From NCBI GenBank assembly GCA_011605775.1, contig JAAOZN010000068.1, positions 1 through 35,277 of the forward strand: a DNA stretch of 35,277 nucleotides. The letters are read 5' to 3'. The translations under genes and the position numbers were made by a program. Every line of letters begins with the position of its first letter. Positions within the stretch are counted from its first letter, which is position 1. The notes beneath the pieces were generated by a model. That model was not told the DNA's origin, did not search any database, and worked only from the letters and a program-made list of their open reading frames with translations. Below, piece by piece: positions 22,597 to 31,719 of the stretch. The DNA comes from Nitrososphaerota archaeon (GTDB lineage: Archaea; Thermoproteota; Nitrososphaeria; Nitrososphaerales; JAAOZN01).

Positions 22597-23241
22597 ATGT
22601 GTGCGGTCAAGATTATGAGGTGTAGTAGTGAGGAGGCTATCGAAGAGGCTGTAAGAGTGATCTCCCGGGGAGGATTAGTAGTCTACCCCACAGATACAGT
22701 ATATGGACTAGGGTGTGACCCCTTTAATGAAGAAGCTGTTGAGAGGGTCTTTAGGGTTAAAGGTCGGCTAAGTAGACCGCTGCCAATTCTAGTCTCAAGC
22801 ATGGAAAGAGCGGAGCGGCTAGTCGATCTAGGTAGCGTCGGGGCGACGCTAGCATCTAACTTCTGGCCCGGAGCACTTACGATCGTAGCACCAATTAAAA
22901 GAGGTGTACCTATACCTAAGAATCTAACGTGCGGCTTTACCACACTAGGTATTAGGGTTCCAAACCACAGTTGTGCACTCAGATTGATAGAGGGCGCTGG
23001 AGGTTATCTGGTTGGGACGAGCGCTAACCGGTCTGGCGAAAAACCTTCTCTAACGGTTGATGAGGCTGTCAAGAGTCTGCAGCAAAGTGTTGACCTCTAC
23101 CTAGATGGGGGTAGTACTGCGTTAGGTAAAGAGTCTACAGTGCTTGATATAAGTGGGGAGAAGCCTAAGGTGGTTCGGGAGGGGGCTATAAGCAAAGAAA
23201 CAGTATTTGGTGTTCTAAGATCACTCGGGTTCCCGATCTAG
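22597..23241 (+). CDS. sua5: Threonylcarbamoyl-AMP synthase (Sua5/YrdC family)
   Basis: A 214-residue YrdC-domain enzyme that makes threonylcarbamoyl-AMP from threonine, bicarbonate and ATP for tRNA t6A37. Motifs: GGLVVYPTDTVYGLGCDPFN, RVFRVKGRLSRPLPILV, FWPGALTIV, LGIRVPNHS, GTSANRSGEKPS and STVLDISGEKPKVVREG. It has only the YrdC domain, without the C-terminal Sua5 domain seen in longer homologues. A GTG at 22582 is in frame but the ATG at 22597 follows a purine-rich GGAGAGG and is preferred. Its 3' end overlaps that of cgi121, which works downstream in the same pathway. Confidence 0.9.
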   Translation: MCAVKIMRCSSEEAIEEAVRVISRGGLVVYPTDTVYGLGCDPFNEEAVERVFRVKGRLSRPLPILVSSMERAERLVDLGSVGATLASNFWPGALTIVAPIKRGVPIPKNLTCGFTTLGIRVPNHSCALRLIEGAGGYLVGTSANRSGEKPSLTVDEAVKSLQQSVDLYLDGGSTALGKESTVLDISGEKPKVVREGAISKETVFGVLRSLGFPI

Positions 23242-23780
23242 AGGTTAGCTACGCTGGCGAGCAGCACTGACTTTTCAGCTAGCAGATAGGGTAATGGGTT
23301 CTCATCTGTTAAGGTGGAGGCGTAGGCTTGTGCTAGACTGTGTTGGGAGAGTAGTTTCGAGGACTTTTCATTCGTTAACTCGATTACGCTGTCATCTAGT
23401 GTACCGAGCCTCTCAAGCATCTTAAGAAATTCTGCTGGGAATGAGTCTTCACCAAGGGATAAGGCGACGATGTTCATTCTTCGAGGCTTTAAACCCACCT
23501 TCTCGACCGCCTTCTTGAGCTGGTTTTCACAAGCCACCCTGGCTAGAAGATCGATTTCAGGCTGCTTAGCGTATGTTAACCCTCTCTTGCTAGCTTCGTA
23601 TGCTTGCTTCAACAGGAGCTCTATGTGACGCCTACCTGCGACAAAATCCGCATCAACTAACACGATTGGTGTGTTGGATATCTGCTTTACTTCCCGTAAT
23701 AAACCTTCGGGGTCTTTTATATCCGCGTCTCTTACCCCTTGAGCAGCATACCTTCTGCCCTCGACTTCCAATGTGAACAT
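23238..23780 (-). CDS. cgi121: KEOPS complex subunit Cgi121
   Basis: A 180-residue Cgi121/TPRKB-type protein: IVLVDADFVAGRRHIELLLK and QAYEASKRG near residues 40-70, EIDLLARVACENQLKKAVEK and VGLKPRRMNIVALSLG after it. Cgi121 binds the tRNA 3' CCA end for the KEOPS complex, which transfers threonylcarbamoyl to A37. Facing sua5 tail to tail suggests a conserved t6A neighbourhood. It is the last gene of a minus-strand operon with S17e, a SerK/ParB-like gene and a MoaD-like gene (2-18 nt gaps). The remaining C-terminal 60 residues are less conserved. Confidence 0.8.
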   Translation of the reverse strand: MFTLEVEGRRYAAQGVRDADIKDPEGLLREVKQISNTPIVLVDADFVAGRRHIELLLKQAYEASKRGLTYAKQPEIDLLARVACENQLKKAVEKVGLKPRRMNIVALSLGEDSFPAEFLKMLERLGTLDDSVIELTNEKSSKLLSQHSLAQAYASTLTDENPLPYLLAEKSVLLASVANL

Positions 23781-23782
23781 CT

Positions 23783-24025
23783 TTATCCACCGTGGCTTAT
23801 CGGTATTAGTATAATGGAGTCACCGTCGTTGACCTCTGTTTCCTCGCCTTTTAAGGCTGAGACTTCCACACCATTTAGTAAGATGAGAGTGTTAGCCCTT
23901 GTTATCTTAGCTCCTTTAAGGTTCAGTCTGTTTAATAGCTCCGCTACACTTATGTTGCCTTCTTGAAACTCCACTTCCTCCTTAAGGTGTGTTGCTAGAT
24001 GGCCTATTAGACGTACCCTTATCAT
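23783..24025 (-). CDS. MoaD/ThiS-like ubiquitin-fold sulphur carrier
   Basis: An 80-residue beta-grasp protein that ends in the diglycine ISHGG. It shows MIRVRLIGHLATHLKEEVEF, VAELLNRLNLKGAKI, LILLNGVEVSALKGEETEVN and DGDSIILIPIS, the usual MoaD/ThiS fold. Such proteins carry sulphur as a C-terminal thiocarboxylate for molybdopterin or thiolated tRNA, or act as SAMP protein modifiers in archaea. No MoaE or E1-like gene is nearby, so the pathway cannot be assigned; tRNA modification would fit the neighbours. Confidence 0.85.
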   Translation of the reverse strand: MIRVRLIGHLATHLKEEVEFQEGNISVAELLNRLNLKGAKITRANTLILLNGVEVSALKGEETEVNDGDSIILIPISHGG

Positions 24026-24030
24026 GCCCT

Positions 24031-24699
24031 TTAGTCGCCCCTAAGATAGGATAGTCTGAAGCATATATCTTTAGGCTTAGAGGGTAAAATGTGGCGGGAG
24101 GATTTGGGTGGGAAGAGACGCCCTTGCAATGCGTTACTAAGTACATCTTGTTTATTAAGTGTTGGGCGATATAGTATGAGTTCAAATTTTCTAAGCAGAG
24201 ACTCTATGCTCTCCGCATCTGATGAAAATTCGATCGCAGAAGCGGCTCTTTGAAAGAGACGCCATCCGCCCCAATATGCTTCAAAGATAGATCGAAATCT
24301 CTCTGTACTAAGATAACCGCCTTTCCTACTTAGTAAAGCGAAGGGTGCTCGCTGCTCTTCGACTGCAGAAACAGCTGCGATGTTTTCAACAGTTTTTTGT
24401 TCTAGGGCTTCCTTCACCGAACTTAGATCTGCGCTCTGCGCACAAGGTAACCATCTTTTAACAACGATCTCTGGCTGAGAGTATTGCACTGCATACACCA
24501 CAGCGTACCTTAACCCTAACTCTACCATAGATCTGTATCTATGTGTGCCATCAAGTATTACGCAGGTTTCGGCATCAACTATCAATGGTGCCTTCTGCGC
24601 ACCCGAGGAGAGGAGAGCTGCCTTAATCTTTTCAACTTCGCTCGGTATAGTCTCTTCGTGCGGTTTAAGATCCTTAAGTGGGCTAACCCTCAGACTCAA
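24031..24699 (-). CDS. ParB/SerK-like protein (possible free-serine kinase)
   Basis: A 222-residue protein with a ParB N-terminal-like fold: LRVSPLKDLKPHEETIPSEV, LIVDAETCVILDGTHRYRSM, VELGLRYAVVYAVQYSQPEI and VVKRWLP. This pattern is shared with archaeal SerK, the ADP-dependent serine kinase that makes O-phosphoserine for cysteine synthesis, in which the HPLVVD and DGHHR-type segments form the active site; here the corresponding segment is DGTHR. The last 90 residues have no clear counterpart. The TTG start has no clear ribosome binding site. It could equally be a ParB-like DNA-related protein. It sits 18 nt after S17e. Confidence 0.6.
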   Translation of the reverse strand: MSLRVSPLKDLKPHEETIPSEVEKIKAALLSSGAQKAPLIVDAETCVILDGTHRYRSMVELGLRYAVVYAVQYSQPEIVVKRWLPCAQSADLSSVKEALEQKTVENIAAVSAVEEQRAPFALLSRKGGYLSTERFRSIFEAYWGGWRLFQRAASAIEFSSDAESIESLLRKFELILYRPTLNKQDVLSNALQGRLFPPKSSRHILPSKPKDICFRLSYLRGD

Positions 24700-24717
24700 A
24701 ATTCTTTGAACACCGAG

Positions 24718-24936
24718 CTAGGTTTCTTCAGGCTTTTCTGGAGAACTTTTACTTCGATTGGTCTTCATGAGCCGAGTAATATAGCCTGCGATCTCATTTC
24801 TCAGCTCTTTAGATCGGATAACAGCTACTTGTGATAGTATCTCTTTGTTCTTTTCAAAGTCTGTGGTAAATAGGTTACCGTGCTTCTCAAGCACCAGCAA
24901 AGAGAGTCTCCTGATTCTGTCCAATCTGACTTTCAC
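24718..24936 (-). CDS. rps17e: 30S ribosomal protein S17e
   Basis: A 72-residue S17e, a small-subunit protein found only in archaea and eukaryotes. KVRLDRIRRLSLLVLEKHGN, LFTTDFEKNKEILSQVAVI and KELRNEIAGYITRLMK match the family along its whole length. It leads a minus-strand operon that continues into the SerK-like, MoaD-like and Cgi121 genes. The intergenic region to the divergent CDSGH-type gene (24937-25001) is AT-rich and would hold promoters for both. Confidence 0.93.
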   Translation of the reverse strand: MKVRLDRIRRLSLLVLEKHGNLFTTDFEKNKEILSQVAVIRSKELRNEIAGYITRLMKTNRSKSSPEKPEET

Positions 24937-25001
24937 ACAACCTCTTTTAATGCGGCATAATAAACTTTAATTAATACACCACTCCCTACTAAACTATCGA
25001 T

Positions 25002-25178
25002 ATGAGCAGAGTTATAATAAAGGCGTCAGAAAACGGACCATATCTGGTTGAGGTGGATGGGAAGATAGTTGCTGCGCTCTGCCGATGTGGCGGCTCTACC
25101 AAGAAACCCAACTGCGATGGCACACATAGAAAAGCTGGTTTCACAGCTGCGGCAGCTGAAGTTAAAGTTGCTGAGTAG
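25002..25178 (+). CDS. CDGSH iron-sulphur domain protein
   Basis: A 58-residue protein with the complete CDGSH signature, CRCGGSTKKPNCDGTH (C-x-C-x2-S/T-x3-P-x-C-D-G-T-H), in which three Cys and one His hold a [2Fe-2S] cluster. It starts MSRVIIKASENGPYLVEVDG and ends in an Ala-rich tail. Such small archaeal proteins act in electron transfer or Fe-S/redox homeostasis; the partner is unknown. It is too small to contain anything else and lies alone between S17e and alaS. Confidence 0.92.
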   Translation: MSRVIIKASENGPYLVEVDGKIVAALCRCGGSTKKPNCDGTHRKAGFTAAAAEVKVAE

Positions 25179-25259
25179 TAAAATGTCCTCCGAAGACAAG
25201 GTCGATCTAATAAAGCGTAAATAATAAAGTGTTAGATGGTGTAAGGCTGCCCTTGGCTG

Positions 25260-27971
25260 ATGGCTGAAAAAGATAAGGAAGAACTACGTAGAAGGTTCTC
25301 TGCCGACCCAGATAGGTACTATAGGGTTGAGCTCTTCGCCAGAGAGGGGTTTAGTAGGAGAAGATGCAGAGGTTGTGGGAGGTACTTTTGGGCATTAGGT
25401 GATAAGGAGTTCTGCCCAGAGTCTCCGTGCAGCACCTATACCTTCTTAGGCGACCCACCGACGAAGCGTCGGATAGGTTATGTTGAAGCGTGGAGGCTAG
25501 TCGAATCCTTCTTCGTTGAGCAAGGGCACACAAGCATTAAGCGATATCCTGTTGTCTGCCGGTGGAGACCAGATCTATACTTTACCGTAGCCTCGATAGT
25601 GAACTTTCAAAGGGTAGAAGGGGGTAGGGTAGTATTCGAGCTCCCAGCCAACCCGCTTATCGTGCCTCAGATGTGCTTAAGGTTTAACGATATACCCAGT
25701 GTAGGAGTCACAGGTAGGCACTACACCTCATTCTGTATGATCGGTCAGCACAGCATAGCCGATGGGCAAGGATATTGGAAGGATCGGTGCATAGACCTCG
25801 ACTTCGAGCTACTAGTGAGGGTCTTCGGCATACCTAAAGAAGAGGTCGTCTTCGTAGAGGATGCTTGGTTAGGCTACGGTGCCTTCGGCTACTCTCTTGA
25901 GTACCACGTAAGGGGGCTTGAGCTCGGAAATGCGGTCTTCACAGAGTTTGTAGGCGAACCGTCTGATGCAGTTGAGATGAAGGAGAAGGTCGTGGATATG
26001 GGTGCAGGGCTTGAACGGTTCAGCTGGCTATCAACAGGCAAACCTACGAGCTACGACACAACCTTCGACTACGCTCTTCCAAAGCTGCTGGATAGATGCA
26101 AGGTGGGGTATGATGAAGACCTCCTCTTCCGCTACTACAAGCAGAGCGCTGGCTTCGACTACGCAGAGGGGAAAACACCTATTAAAGCGGGTGAAGAGGC
26201 GGACGCGCTGCGACGTAAAATCGAGCCGCTCCAGGCACTCTACACCCTCCTTGATCACACAAGAACACTAACATTCGCTATTGCAGATGGAGGGTTACCG
26301 AGCAATGTAGCAGGGGGCTACAACTTACGGGTCATACTTAGAAGAGCCTTATCCATGCTGGAGCGCTTCAGATTCGACATAACTTTGGGTGAACTTGTCG
26401 ATATGCATATACTTGGCTTAGCCCAGATCTACCCCGAACTCTCAGAGCATAGAGATGAAGTTAAGATCATCTTGTCCGTGGAGGAGCAGAAGTATCTGAA
26501 GACCAAAGAGCGGATAGCGAAGATCATAGAGAAACTTAAACGCGAATCAAAGCCTCTGACAGAAGATAGGGTAATCACACTCTACGAATCCGAAGGAATT
26601 CAACCTGAAGAGCTTGTTAAGCACAACATAATACCAGTTGTCCCTGAAGAGTTCTACAAGAAAGTTACAGAAAAACACCTTGGTGTTAAAGTCGCTCACC
26701 CCGAGAAAACTAGATTCGATCTCAACAGCTTCCCTCCAACACACCTACTCTTCTATGCGGATGAGAAGATGCTCCGCTTTCAAGCGAGGGTGCTGAAGAT
26801 CTTAGATGGGCGCTACGTGATCTTAGATCGAACAGCATTCTACCCGAGATCAGGCGGCCAAGAACCAGACTTGGGCACTATAGGCTCGAGCAGGGTCATT
26901 GATGTGGAGAAACTGGGGCAGGTTGTGCTACATCTTGTTGATAAACTCTCTTTTAAAGAAGGCGATTTGGTGGACTGCTCGGTCGATGAAGAGAGGAGGG
27001 AGAGGCTCACTAGACACCACACAGCAACACACATAGTTAACGGTGCTGCGAGGAGGCTGCTGGGTAGCTGGGTGTGGCAGCACTCAGCATACAAGGATGT
27101 GGACAGAGCGCGCCTCGACATAACCCACTTTGAACACCTAAGCGATGAGCAGCTGAAGGCGATAGAAGATCTAGCGAACAGAGTTGTCAGAGCTAACTTA
27201 CCTGTGGTGAAGGAAACGCTACCAAGAGGGGAAGCAGAAGCAAAATACGGCTTCAGAATATACCAAGGAGGAGTTGTGCCCGAAAGAGAAGTTAGGATCA
27301 TAAACATAATCGATTGGGATGTTGAGGCTTGCGGCGGCACACACTGTAACAGCACAGGTGAAGTCGGCTACATAAAGATTCTGAAGAGTGAAAGGATTCA
27401 GGACGGTGTTGAGAGGCTAGAGTTTGCCGCGGGTGCACCAGCTGTGGAATATGCTCAGAAGATGGAGGGGTATGTTAAAGCGGTCGCTAAGATCTTGGGT
27501 GCGCAAGAGGATAAGGTGATTCAAGTGGTAGATGAGTTGAAGCGTGGGTTGGATGAAGCTAGAAGAGTTAAGCGCAGCGTAGCGAAGAAGCTAGTTAACT
27601 TAGAGTTAAAGCAGATAGCTCAAGAGGCTAAACCCATCAAGAACCTTATGCTGAAGCTCAACGAGGAAGCTGGTTTAGATGAGGAGTACCACATCCTTTT
27701 TGGCGAAGCGGCTACAAGCCTCTACCCGAATCTCATCTATGTCGGCTTAGCCGTGGTTAATGGGAGGGTGAAGGTGTTGGTCTTCTCTGGCTCAGAAGCC
27801 GTTAAGAGCGGGGTTAACGCAGGTCTGCTCGCAAAGGCTTTATCAAAACAGATGGGAGGCTCAGGTGGAGGAGACGCTAGATTTGGTCAAGGAGGTGGCG
27901 CAGTGGACAAGGCGAAAGAAATCTCAGCCAAGGTAGAAGAGATCGTTAAAGAGATGTTAGGTGAAGAATGA
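25260..27971 (+). CDS. alaS: Alanyl-tRNA synthetase
   Basis: A 903-residue archaeal AlaRS. It has an N-terminal Cys cluster (CRGCGRYFWALGDKEFCPES), class II catalytic motifs (WRPDLYFTVASIVNFQRVE, HTRTLTFAIADGGLPSNV), the editing domain with RHHTATHIVNGAARRLL and CGGTHCNST that hold the metal, and a C-terminal C-Ala part with the DDLxEIxxQxGG-like GGSGGGDARFGQGGG. It charges tRNA-Ala and removes mischarged Ser or Gly. A TATA-like GTAAATAATAAAG lies at about 25214-25226. The stop overlaps the leuS start (ATGATGA), so the two synthetases form one operon. Confidence 0.97.
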   Translation: MAEKDKEELRRRFSADPDRYYRVELFAREGFSRRRCRGCGRYFWALGDKEFCPESPCSTYTFLGDPPTKRRIGYVEAWRLVESFFVEQGHTSIKRYPVVCRWRPDLYFTVASIVNFQRVEGGRVVFELPANPLIVPQMCLRFNDIPSVGVTGRHYTSFCMIGQHSIADGQGYWKDRCIDLDFELLVRVFGIPKEEVVFVEDAWLGYGAFGYSLEYHVRGLELGNAVFTEFVGEPSDAVEMKEKVVDMGAGLERFSWLSTGKPTSYDTTFDYALPKLLDRCKVGYDEDLLFRYYKQSAGFDYAEGKTPIKAGEEADALRRKIEPLQALYTLLDHTRTLTFAIADGGLPSNVAGGYNLRVILRRALSMLERFRFDITLGELVDMHILGLAQIYPELSEHRDEVKIILSVEEQKYLKTKERIAKIIEKLKRESKPLTEDRVITLYESEGIQPEELVKHNIIPVVPEEFYKKVTEKHLGVKVAHPEKTRFDLNSFPPTHLLFYADEKMLRFQARVLKILDGRYVILDRTAFYPRSGGQEPDLGTIGSSRVIDVEKLGQVVLHLVDKLSFKEGDLVDCSVDEERRERLTRHHTATHIVNGAARRLLGSWVWQHSAYKDVDRARLDITHFEHLSDEQLKAIEDLANRVVRANLPVVKETLPRGEAEAKYGFRIYQGGVVPEREVRIINIIDWDVEACGGTHCNSTGEVGYIKILKSERIQDGVERLEFAAGAPAVEYAQKMEGYVKAVAKILGAQEDKVIQVVDELKRGLDEARRVKRSVAKKLVNLELKQIAQEAKPIKNLMLKLNEEAGLDEEYHILFGEAATSLYPNLIYVGLAVVNGRVKVLVFSGSEAVKSGVNAGLLAKALSKQMGGSGGGDARFGQGGGAVDKAKEISAKVEEIVKEMLGEE

Positions 27972-30868
27972 TGATCGATTGGCGTGCTCTAGAAGAAAAG
28001 TGGAGGAAGTGTTGGTTCGAGCAGCGCATATTCGAAGCGAACCCAGACCCCAATAGACCAAAGTTCTACATAACCGTAGCCTACCCTTACCCCAACTCGC
28101 CTCAGCACATAGGACACGGCAGAACCTACACGCTCGCCGATGTGCACGCTCGATACAGAAGGATGCAGGGCTATAACACGCTCTTACCTATGGGTTTCCA
28201 CTACACAGGCACACCCATATTAGCTATGTCGAAGAGGATAGCATCTGGAGACGAAGGTTTAATCGACACCTTTAGATCAATCTATAAGGTGCCAGAAGAG
28301 AAGATTAAGGAGTTCAAAGAGCCTCTAGCTATCGCCAAGTTCTTCCACCAAGAGATCAAGAGCGGCATGATCGACATGGGCTTCTCTATCGACTGGCGGC
28401 GAGAGTTCACCACCATAGACCCGCACTACAGCAGATTTATCGAGTGGCAGTTCAAGAAGCTGAAAGACCTCGGCTTCATAAAGCAAGGAAGCCATCCCGT
28501 AGGCTGGTGCCCAGTTGACGGGAACCCAGTTGGCCAACACGATACCTTAGATGATGTTGAACCAGAGATAGGGGAGTTTACGCTCATAAAGTTCATGGGG
28601 GATGGTAGGGTCTTCCCAACCGCAACCCTAAGGCCTGAAACGGTCTTCGGGGTTACGAACCTCTGGCTCAACCCCTCTGCGACATATGTCGAGGCAGAAG
28701 TAGATGGGGAGGCTTGGGTGGTTAGTAGGGAAGCGGCTGAAAAGCTAAGATATTTGAATAGAAAGGTTGAGGTTAAAAAGACTCTTGAAGCGCGCAAGAT
28801 AATAGGTGCTAATGTGGTCAACCCCCTGACAGGAGCCTCGGTACCTATACTCCCAGCGTCCTTTGTTGACCCAAAGGCTGGGACTGGTGTGGTTATGTCG
28901 GTGCCAGCACATGCGCCCTACGACTACCAAGCTCTTGAGGATCTTAAAGCGGATAAAGAAACCCTAAGAAGCTATGGTTTAGAGGGCATCGTACCTAATC
29001 TGGAGGCTATTAAACTCATAGAGAGTGAAGGCTACAGCGGTATACCAGCGTTAGAGGCGCTACGCAGATTCAACGTCAAAGATCAGAACGACCCTAAGCT
29101 GGATGAGGCGACGACCTCGCTCTACGCACACGAGTTCCACTCCGGTAGGATGATGAGCAATACAGGACCCTATAGTGGGCTGCCTGTTTCAGAAGCTAGG
29201 GTTAGGGTGAAGGAGGATATGCTGAGCAGAGGCATAGCGGACAAAATGTATGAGCTCATGAACAGACCGGTCAAATGCAGGTGCGGAGCAGAGTGCGTAG
29301 TAAAGATCTTTGAAAACCAGTGGTTCATAGACTACTCTAATGCAGAGTGGAAGAGGCTCGCGAAGGAAGCCGCATCAAGCATGACTTTCTACCCAGAAGA
29401 TATTAGGGCCGAGTTTGAATATACAATAGATTGGCTAAGAGAAAAAGCGTGTGCCAGAAAGTCCGGCTTAGGCACACCGCTGCCTTGGGATAAGGGGTGG
29501 ATAATCGAGAGCCTCTCAGACTCGGTAATCTATATGGCATACTATACAATAGCACACCTCATTAGAAAGATCGACCCAAGCCGCCTAAAGGAAGAATTCT
29601 TCGACTATATCTTCTTGGGTAGAGGAGAAGCCGAGGAAGTTGCTAAAATCTGCGGGGTAGATACCTCTCTAATAGAGGAGATTAGAAGAGAGTTCACCTA
29701 CTTTTACCCGTTGGACGCTAGACACTCTGGCAGAGATCTGGTACCAAACCACCTTACATTCTTCATATTCAACCACGCAGCCATCTTCCCCAGGAACCTA
29801 TGGCCTAGATCTATCGTTGTAAATGGCTCTGTCCTCATGGAGGGGAAGAAGATGTCTAAATCGTATGGCAATATCATCCCACTAAGAGAAGCGGTCTCAA
29901 AGTACTGCGCCGACGCTCTAAGGCTAGCGCTGCTCGCTACAGCAGAGTTGCTTCAAGATGCTGACATCAGTCTAGGGCTTATCCGCCACTTCCAAGAGAG
30001 GCTTGAAAAACTCTATACGCTCACCGAGGAGGTCTTGACCCTACCACGCGAAGGCGAACCAACCTACACGACAGCAGACCGATGGCTGATGTCAAGGCTG
30101 CAAGAGGTTGTAAGAAAGACTACTGAGGCGATGGAGAAGCTTAGAGTCAGAGAAGCCATCCACAACATAGTGTACGTAATGGATCAAGATGTAGCCAAAT
30201 ACCAGAAGATGAAGGAGGTGTTGAATAAAGGTGAGCTGGCTGCGAAAGCCACGGTCTTGCGTCAAGCCTTACATGCAAAAGTAAGGATGCTAGCACCCTT
30301 CGCGCCATACCTCTGTGAAGAACTCTGGCATAAGATTGGAGGTGAGGGGTTCGTTTGCTCCGCTCAGTGGCCTAAGTGTGACGAATCTAAGATAGATCTG
30401 GCTGCGCTCGCTAGTGTTGAGTTGATTGATACACTGCTGGAGGACACTCAAAACATTACCCAAGCCACAGGGATCAAACCCAGAAAGGTGTTCTACTATA
30501 CCGCAGCATCGTGGAAAAGGAGAGCTTACCTCAAGGCCCTTGAGCAGAAGATAGGAGCGGGGCTTGACTTAAAAGGATTGATTAAAGATGTAATGCAGAG
30601 TGAACCGAATATTGACCCAAAGAAAGTTTCAGACTTCGCCAAAAAGGTTGTGAACGATCTTACCTCCACACCCCTAGATGTCGCTAAGAGGAGGTTTGCA
30701 GTGGGTTTGCTGGATGAAAATCTAGTTCTGAAAGAGTTTTCGAATTACCTTGCGAAGGAGATCGGCGCTGATATCTTTGTGTTTAGCGAAGACGACCATT
30801 CTAGATACGACCCAAAGAATAGGGCTGAATTGGCCAAGCCCTATAGGCCTGCGATATACCTCGAATAA
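27968..30868 (+). CDS. leuS: Leucyl-tRNA synthetase
   Basis: A 966-residue archaeal-type LeuRS. The class I HIGH motif is in PYPNSPQHIGHGRTY, and KMSKS in EGKKMSKSYGNIIPLREA. Between them lie the CP1 editing domain (TLRPETVFGVTNLWLNPSA, GTGVVMSVPAHAPYDYQAL) and a Cys pair segment (VKCRCGAECV). The C-terminal part is an anticodon-binding helical bundle and an archaeal C-terminal extension, ending at about 966. The start is one of two adjacent ATGs overlapping alaS. A tRNA-Leu gene lies in the same window about 9 kb to the left, without linkage. Confidence 0.97.
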   Translation: MMIDWRALEEKWRKCWFEQRIFEANPDPNRPKFYITVAYPYPNSPQHIGHGRTYTLADVHARYRRMQGYNTLLPMGFHYTGTPILAMSKRIASGDEGLIDTFRSIYKVPEEKIKEFKEPLAIAKFFHQEIKSGMIDMGFSIDWRREFTTIDPHYSRFIEWQFKKLKDLGFIKQGSHPVGWCPVDGNPVGQHDTLDDVEPEIGEFTLIKFMGDGRVFPTATLRPETVFGVTNLWLNPSATYVEAEVDGEAWVVSREAAEKLRYLNRKVEVKKTLEARKIIGANVVNPLTGASVPILPASFVDPKAGTGVVMSVPAHAPYDYQALEDLKADKETLRSYGLEGIVPNLEAIKLIESEGYSGIPALEALRRFNVKDQNDPKLDEATTSLYAHEFHSGRMMSNTGPYSGLPVSEARVRVKEDMLSRGIADKMYELMNRPVKCRCGAECVVKIFENQWFIDYSNAEWKRLAKEAASSMTFYPEDIRAEFEYTIDWLREKACARKSGLGTPLPWDKGWIIESLSDSVIYMAYYTIAHLIRKIDPSRLKEEFFDYIFLGRGEAEEVAKICGVDTSLIEEIRREFTYFYPLDARHSGRDLVPNHLTFFIFNHAAIFPRNLWPRSIVVNGSVLMEGKKMSKSYGNIIPLREAVSKYCADALRLALLATAELLQDADISLGLIRHFQERLEKLYTLTEEVLTLPREGEPTYTTADRWLMSRLQEVVRKTTEAMEKLRVREAIHNIVYVMDQDVAKYQKMKEVLNKGELAAKATVLRQALHAKVRMLAPFAPYLCEELWHKIGGEGFVCSAQWPKCDESKIDLAALASVELIDTLLEDTQNITQATGIKPRKVFYYTAASWKRRAYLKALEQKIGAGLDLKGLIKDVMQSEPNIDPKKVSDFAKKVVNDLTSTPLDVAKRRFAVGLLDENLVLKEFSNYLAKEIGADIFVFSEDDHSRYDPKNRAELAKPYRPAIYLE

Positions 30869-30894
30869 AAAATACAGGTGGAAGAGGTTTTTTT
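30867..30894. terminator. Bidirectional T-rich terminator between leuS and the coiled-coil operon
   Basis: Plus-strand T7 at 30888-30894 lies 20 nt after the leuS stop, and an A6 run at 30867-30872 gives a minus-strand T run after the convergent gene. Archaeal T-run termination in both directions is plausible. Confidence 0.5.
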
Positions 30895-31327
30895 ACTTCT
30901 GCCATCTTTCACCTTCTAGCTTAGCGAGCTCCTCTTGGAAGCCTCTCTTTACCCCTCTGAGATACTCAACCTCATCATGAAGACTGTCTCTTCTATTTCG
31001 CAGCCGCTCCAGCTCGAGCTCCTGCTTCACACTCTCCAGCTCAGCGTTAAGTAGTCGAATCTTCTCATTCATTTCCCTAACCTTAGCAGCCAGCTCCTCC
31101 CCTTCTGAAGCTTTCTTCCTCAGCAGCGCCAACTCTGCTTCGTGTATGATCCTGAATCTCTTAGAGCCAGCTACGATGGGAAACTTTGTCTGGCACCTTT
31201 CACATACATAAAGCGCTATCCTCTTCTCGGAGAAGCTCCCTCGCTGATCGAGTTCACCTGCTATACTCCAGATCTTGCTAGGCTGCTGCACTTCATTTCG
31301 GCAGTTTGGGCATGTGGCGGTCATCAA
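30893..31327 (-). CDS. Zinc-ribbon and coiled-coil protein
   Basis: A 144-residue protein. The N-terminal part carries CPNC (6-9) and CERC (42-45), the four Cys of a zinc ribbon. The region from about 62 onwards is a continuous coiled coil (AELALLRKKASEGEELAAK, KIRLLNAELESVKQELELE, VEYLRGVKRGFQEELAKLE). It is coupled to the upstream coiled-coil gene by a 4-nt overlap (31324-31327). Function is unknown; structurally it resembles small archaeal chromatin- or division-associated coiled-coil proteins, but there is no specific match that I can name. Confidence 0.75.
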   Translation of the reverse strand: MMTATCPNCRNEVQQPSKIWSIAGELDQRGSFSEKRIALYVCERCQTKFPIVAGSKRFRIIHEAELALLRKKASEGEELAAKVREMNEKIRLLNAELESVKQELELERLRNRRDSLHDEVEYLRGVKRGFQEELAKLEGERWQK

Positions 31328-31599
31328 GTAGCAACCTGTATCGTTACTGGAGTAGCGGTTGGCGCAGCTTGCTCGTAGGATAGGATTTCTTGTTCCAAAT
31401 TCGCCTTTTCAGAGCGTAGGGCATCGACTTCGCTTTGTAAAGCTTTGAGTCTTGCTTGTAGTCTCAGCACCTCTACGCGTTCTTTGAGTTTGGGTATCTC
31501 TTCAAGAAGGGCTGCGCGCTCGGCTTCTAGTGCCCTTATCTGGGCTTCTAAGCTCTGCTTCATCTCCAAATAGTTTTGCGTGCTCTCCAACACCACCAC
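31324..31599 (-). CDS. Coiled-coil protein
   Basis: A 91-residue protein that is almost all coiled coil: EMKQSLEAQIRALEAERAA, LLEEIPKLKERVEVLRLQA and LQSEVDALRSEKANLEQEI have heptad spacing. The C-terminal 15 residues (APTATPVTIQVAT) are a flexible tail. It starts the operon with the zinc-ribbon coiled-coil gene and the pair may form a heteromer. A GAAATTTAACC TATA-like element lies about 20-30 nt upstream on the minus strand. Function is unknown. Confidence 0.7.
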   Translation of the reverse strand: MVVLESTQNYLEMKQSLEAQIRALEAERAALLEEIPKLKERVEVLRLQARLKALQSEVDALRSEKANLEQEILSYEQAAPTATPVTIQVAT

Positions 31600-31719
31600 C
31601 TACTCATCTCTTGTTGGAAGGTTAAATTTCAAAGCCGTAGCCTAAACAAATTGCCACACTTATCAAATGGATTACATCTTCTTGAAAACATATATCTTCT
31701 GTGTAGGTAGGGTAGAGCT

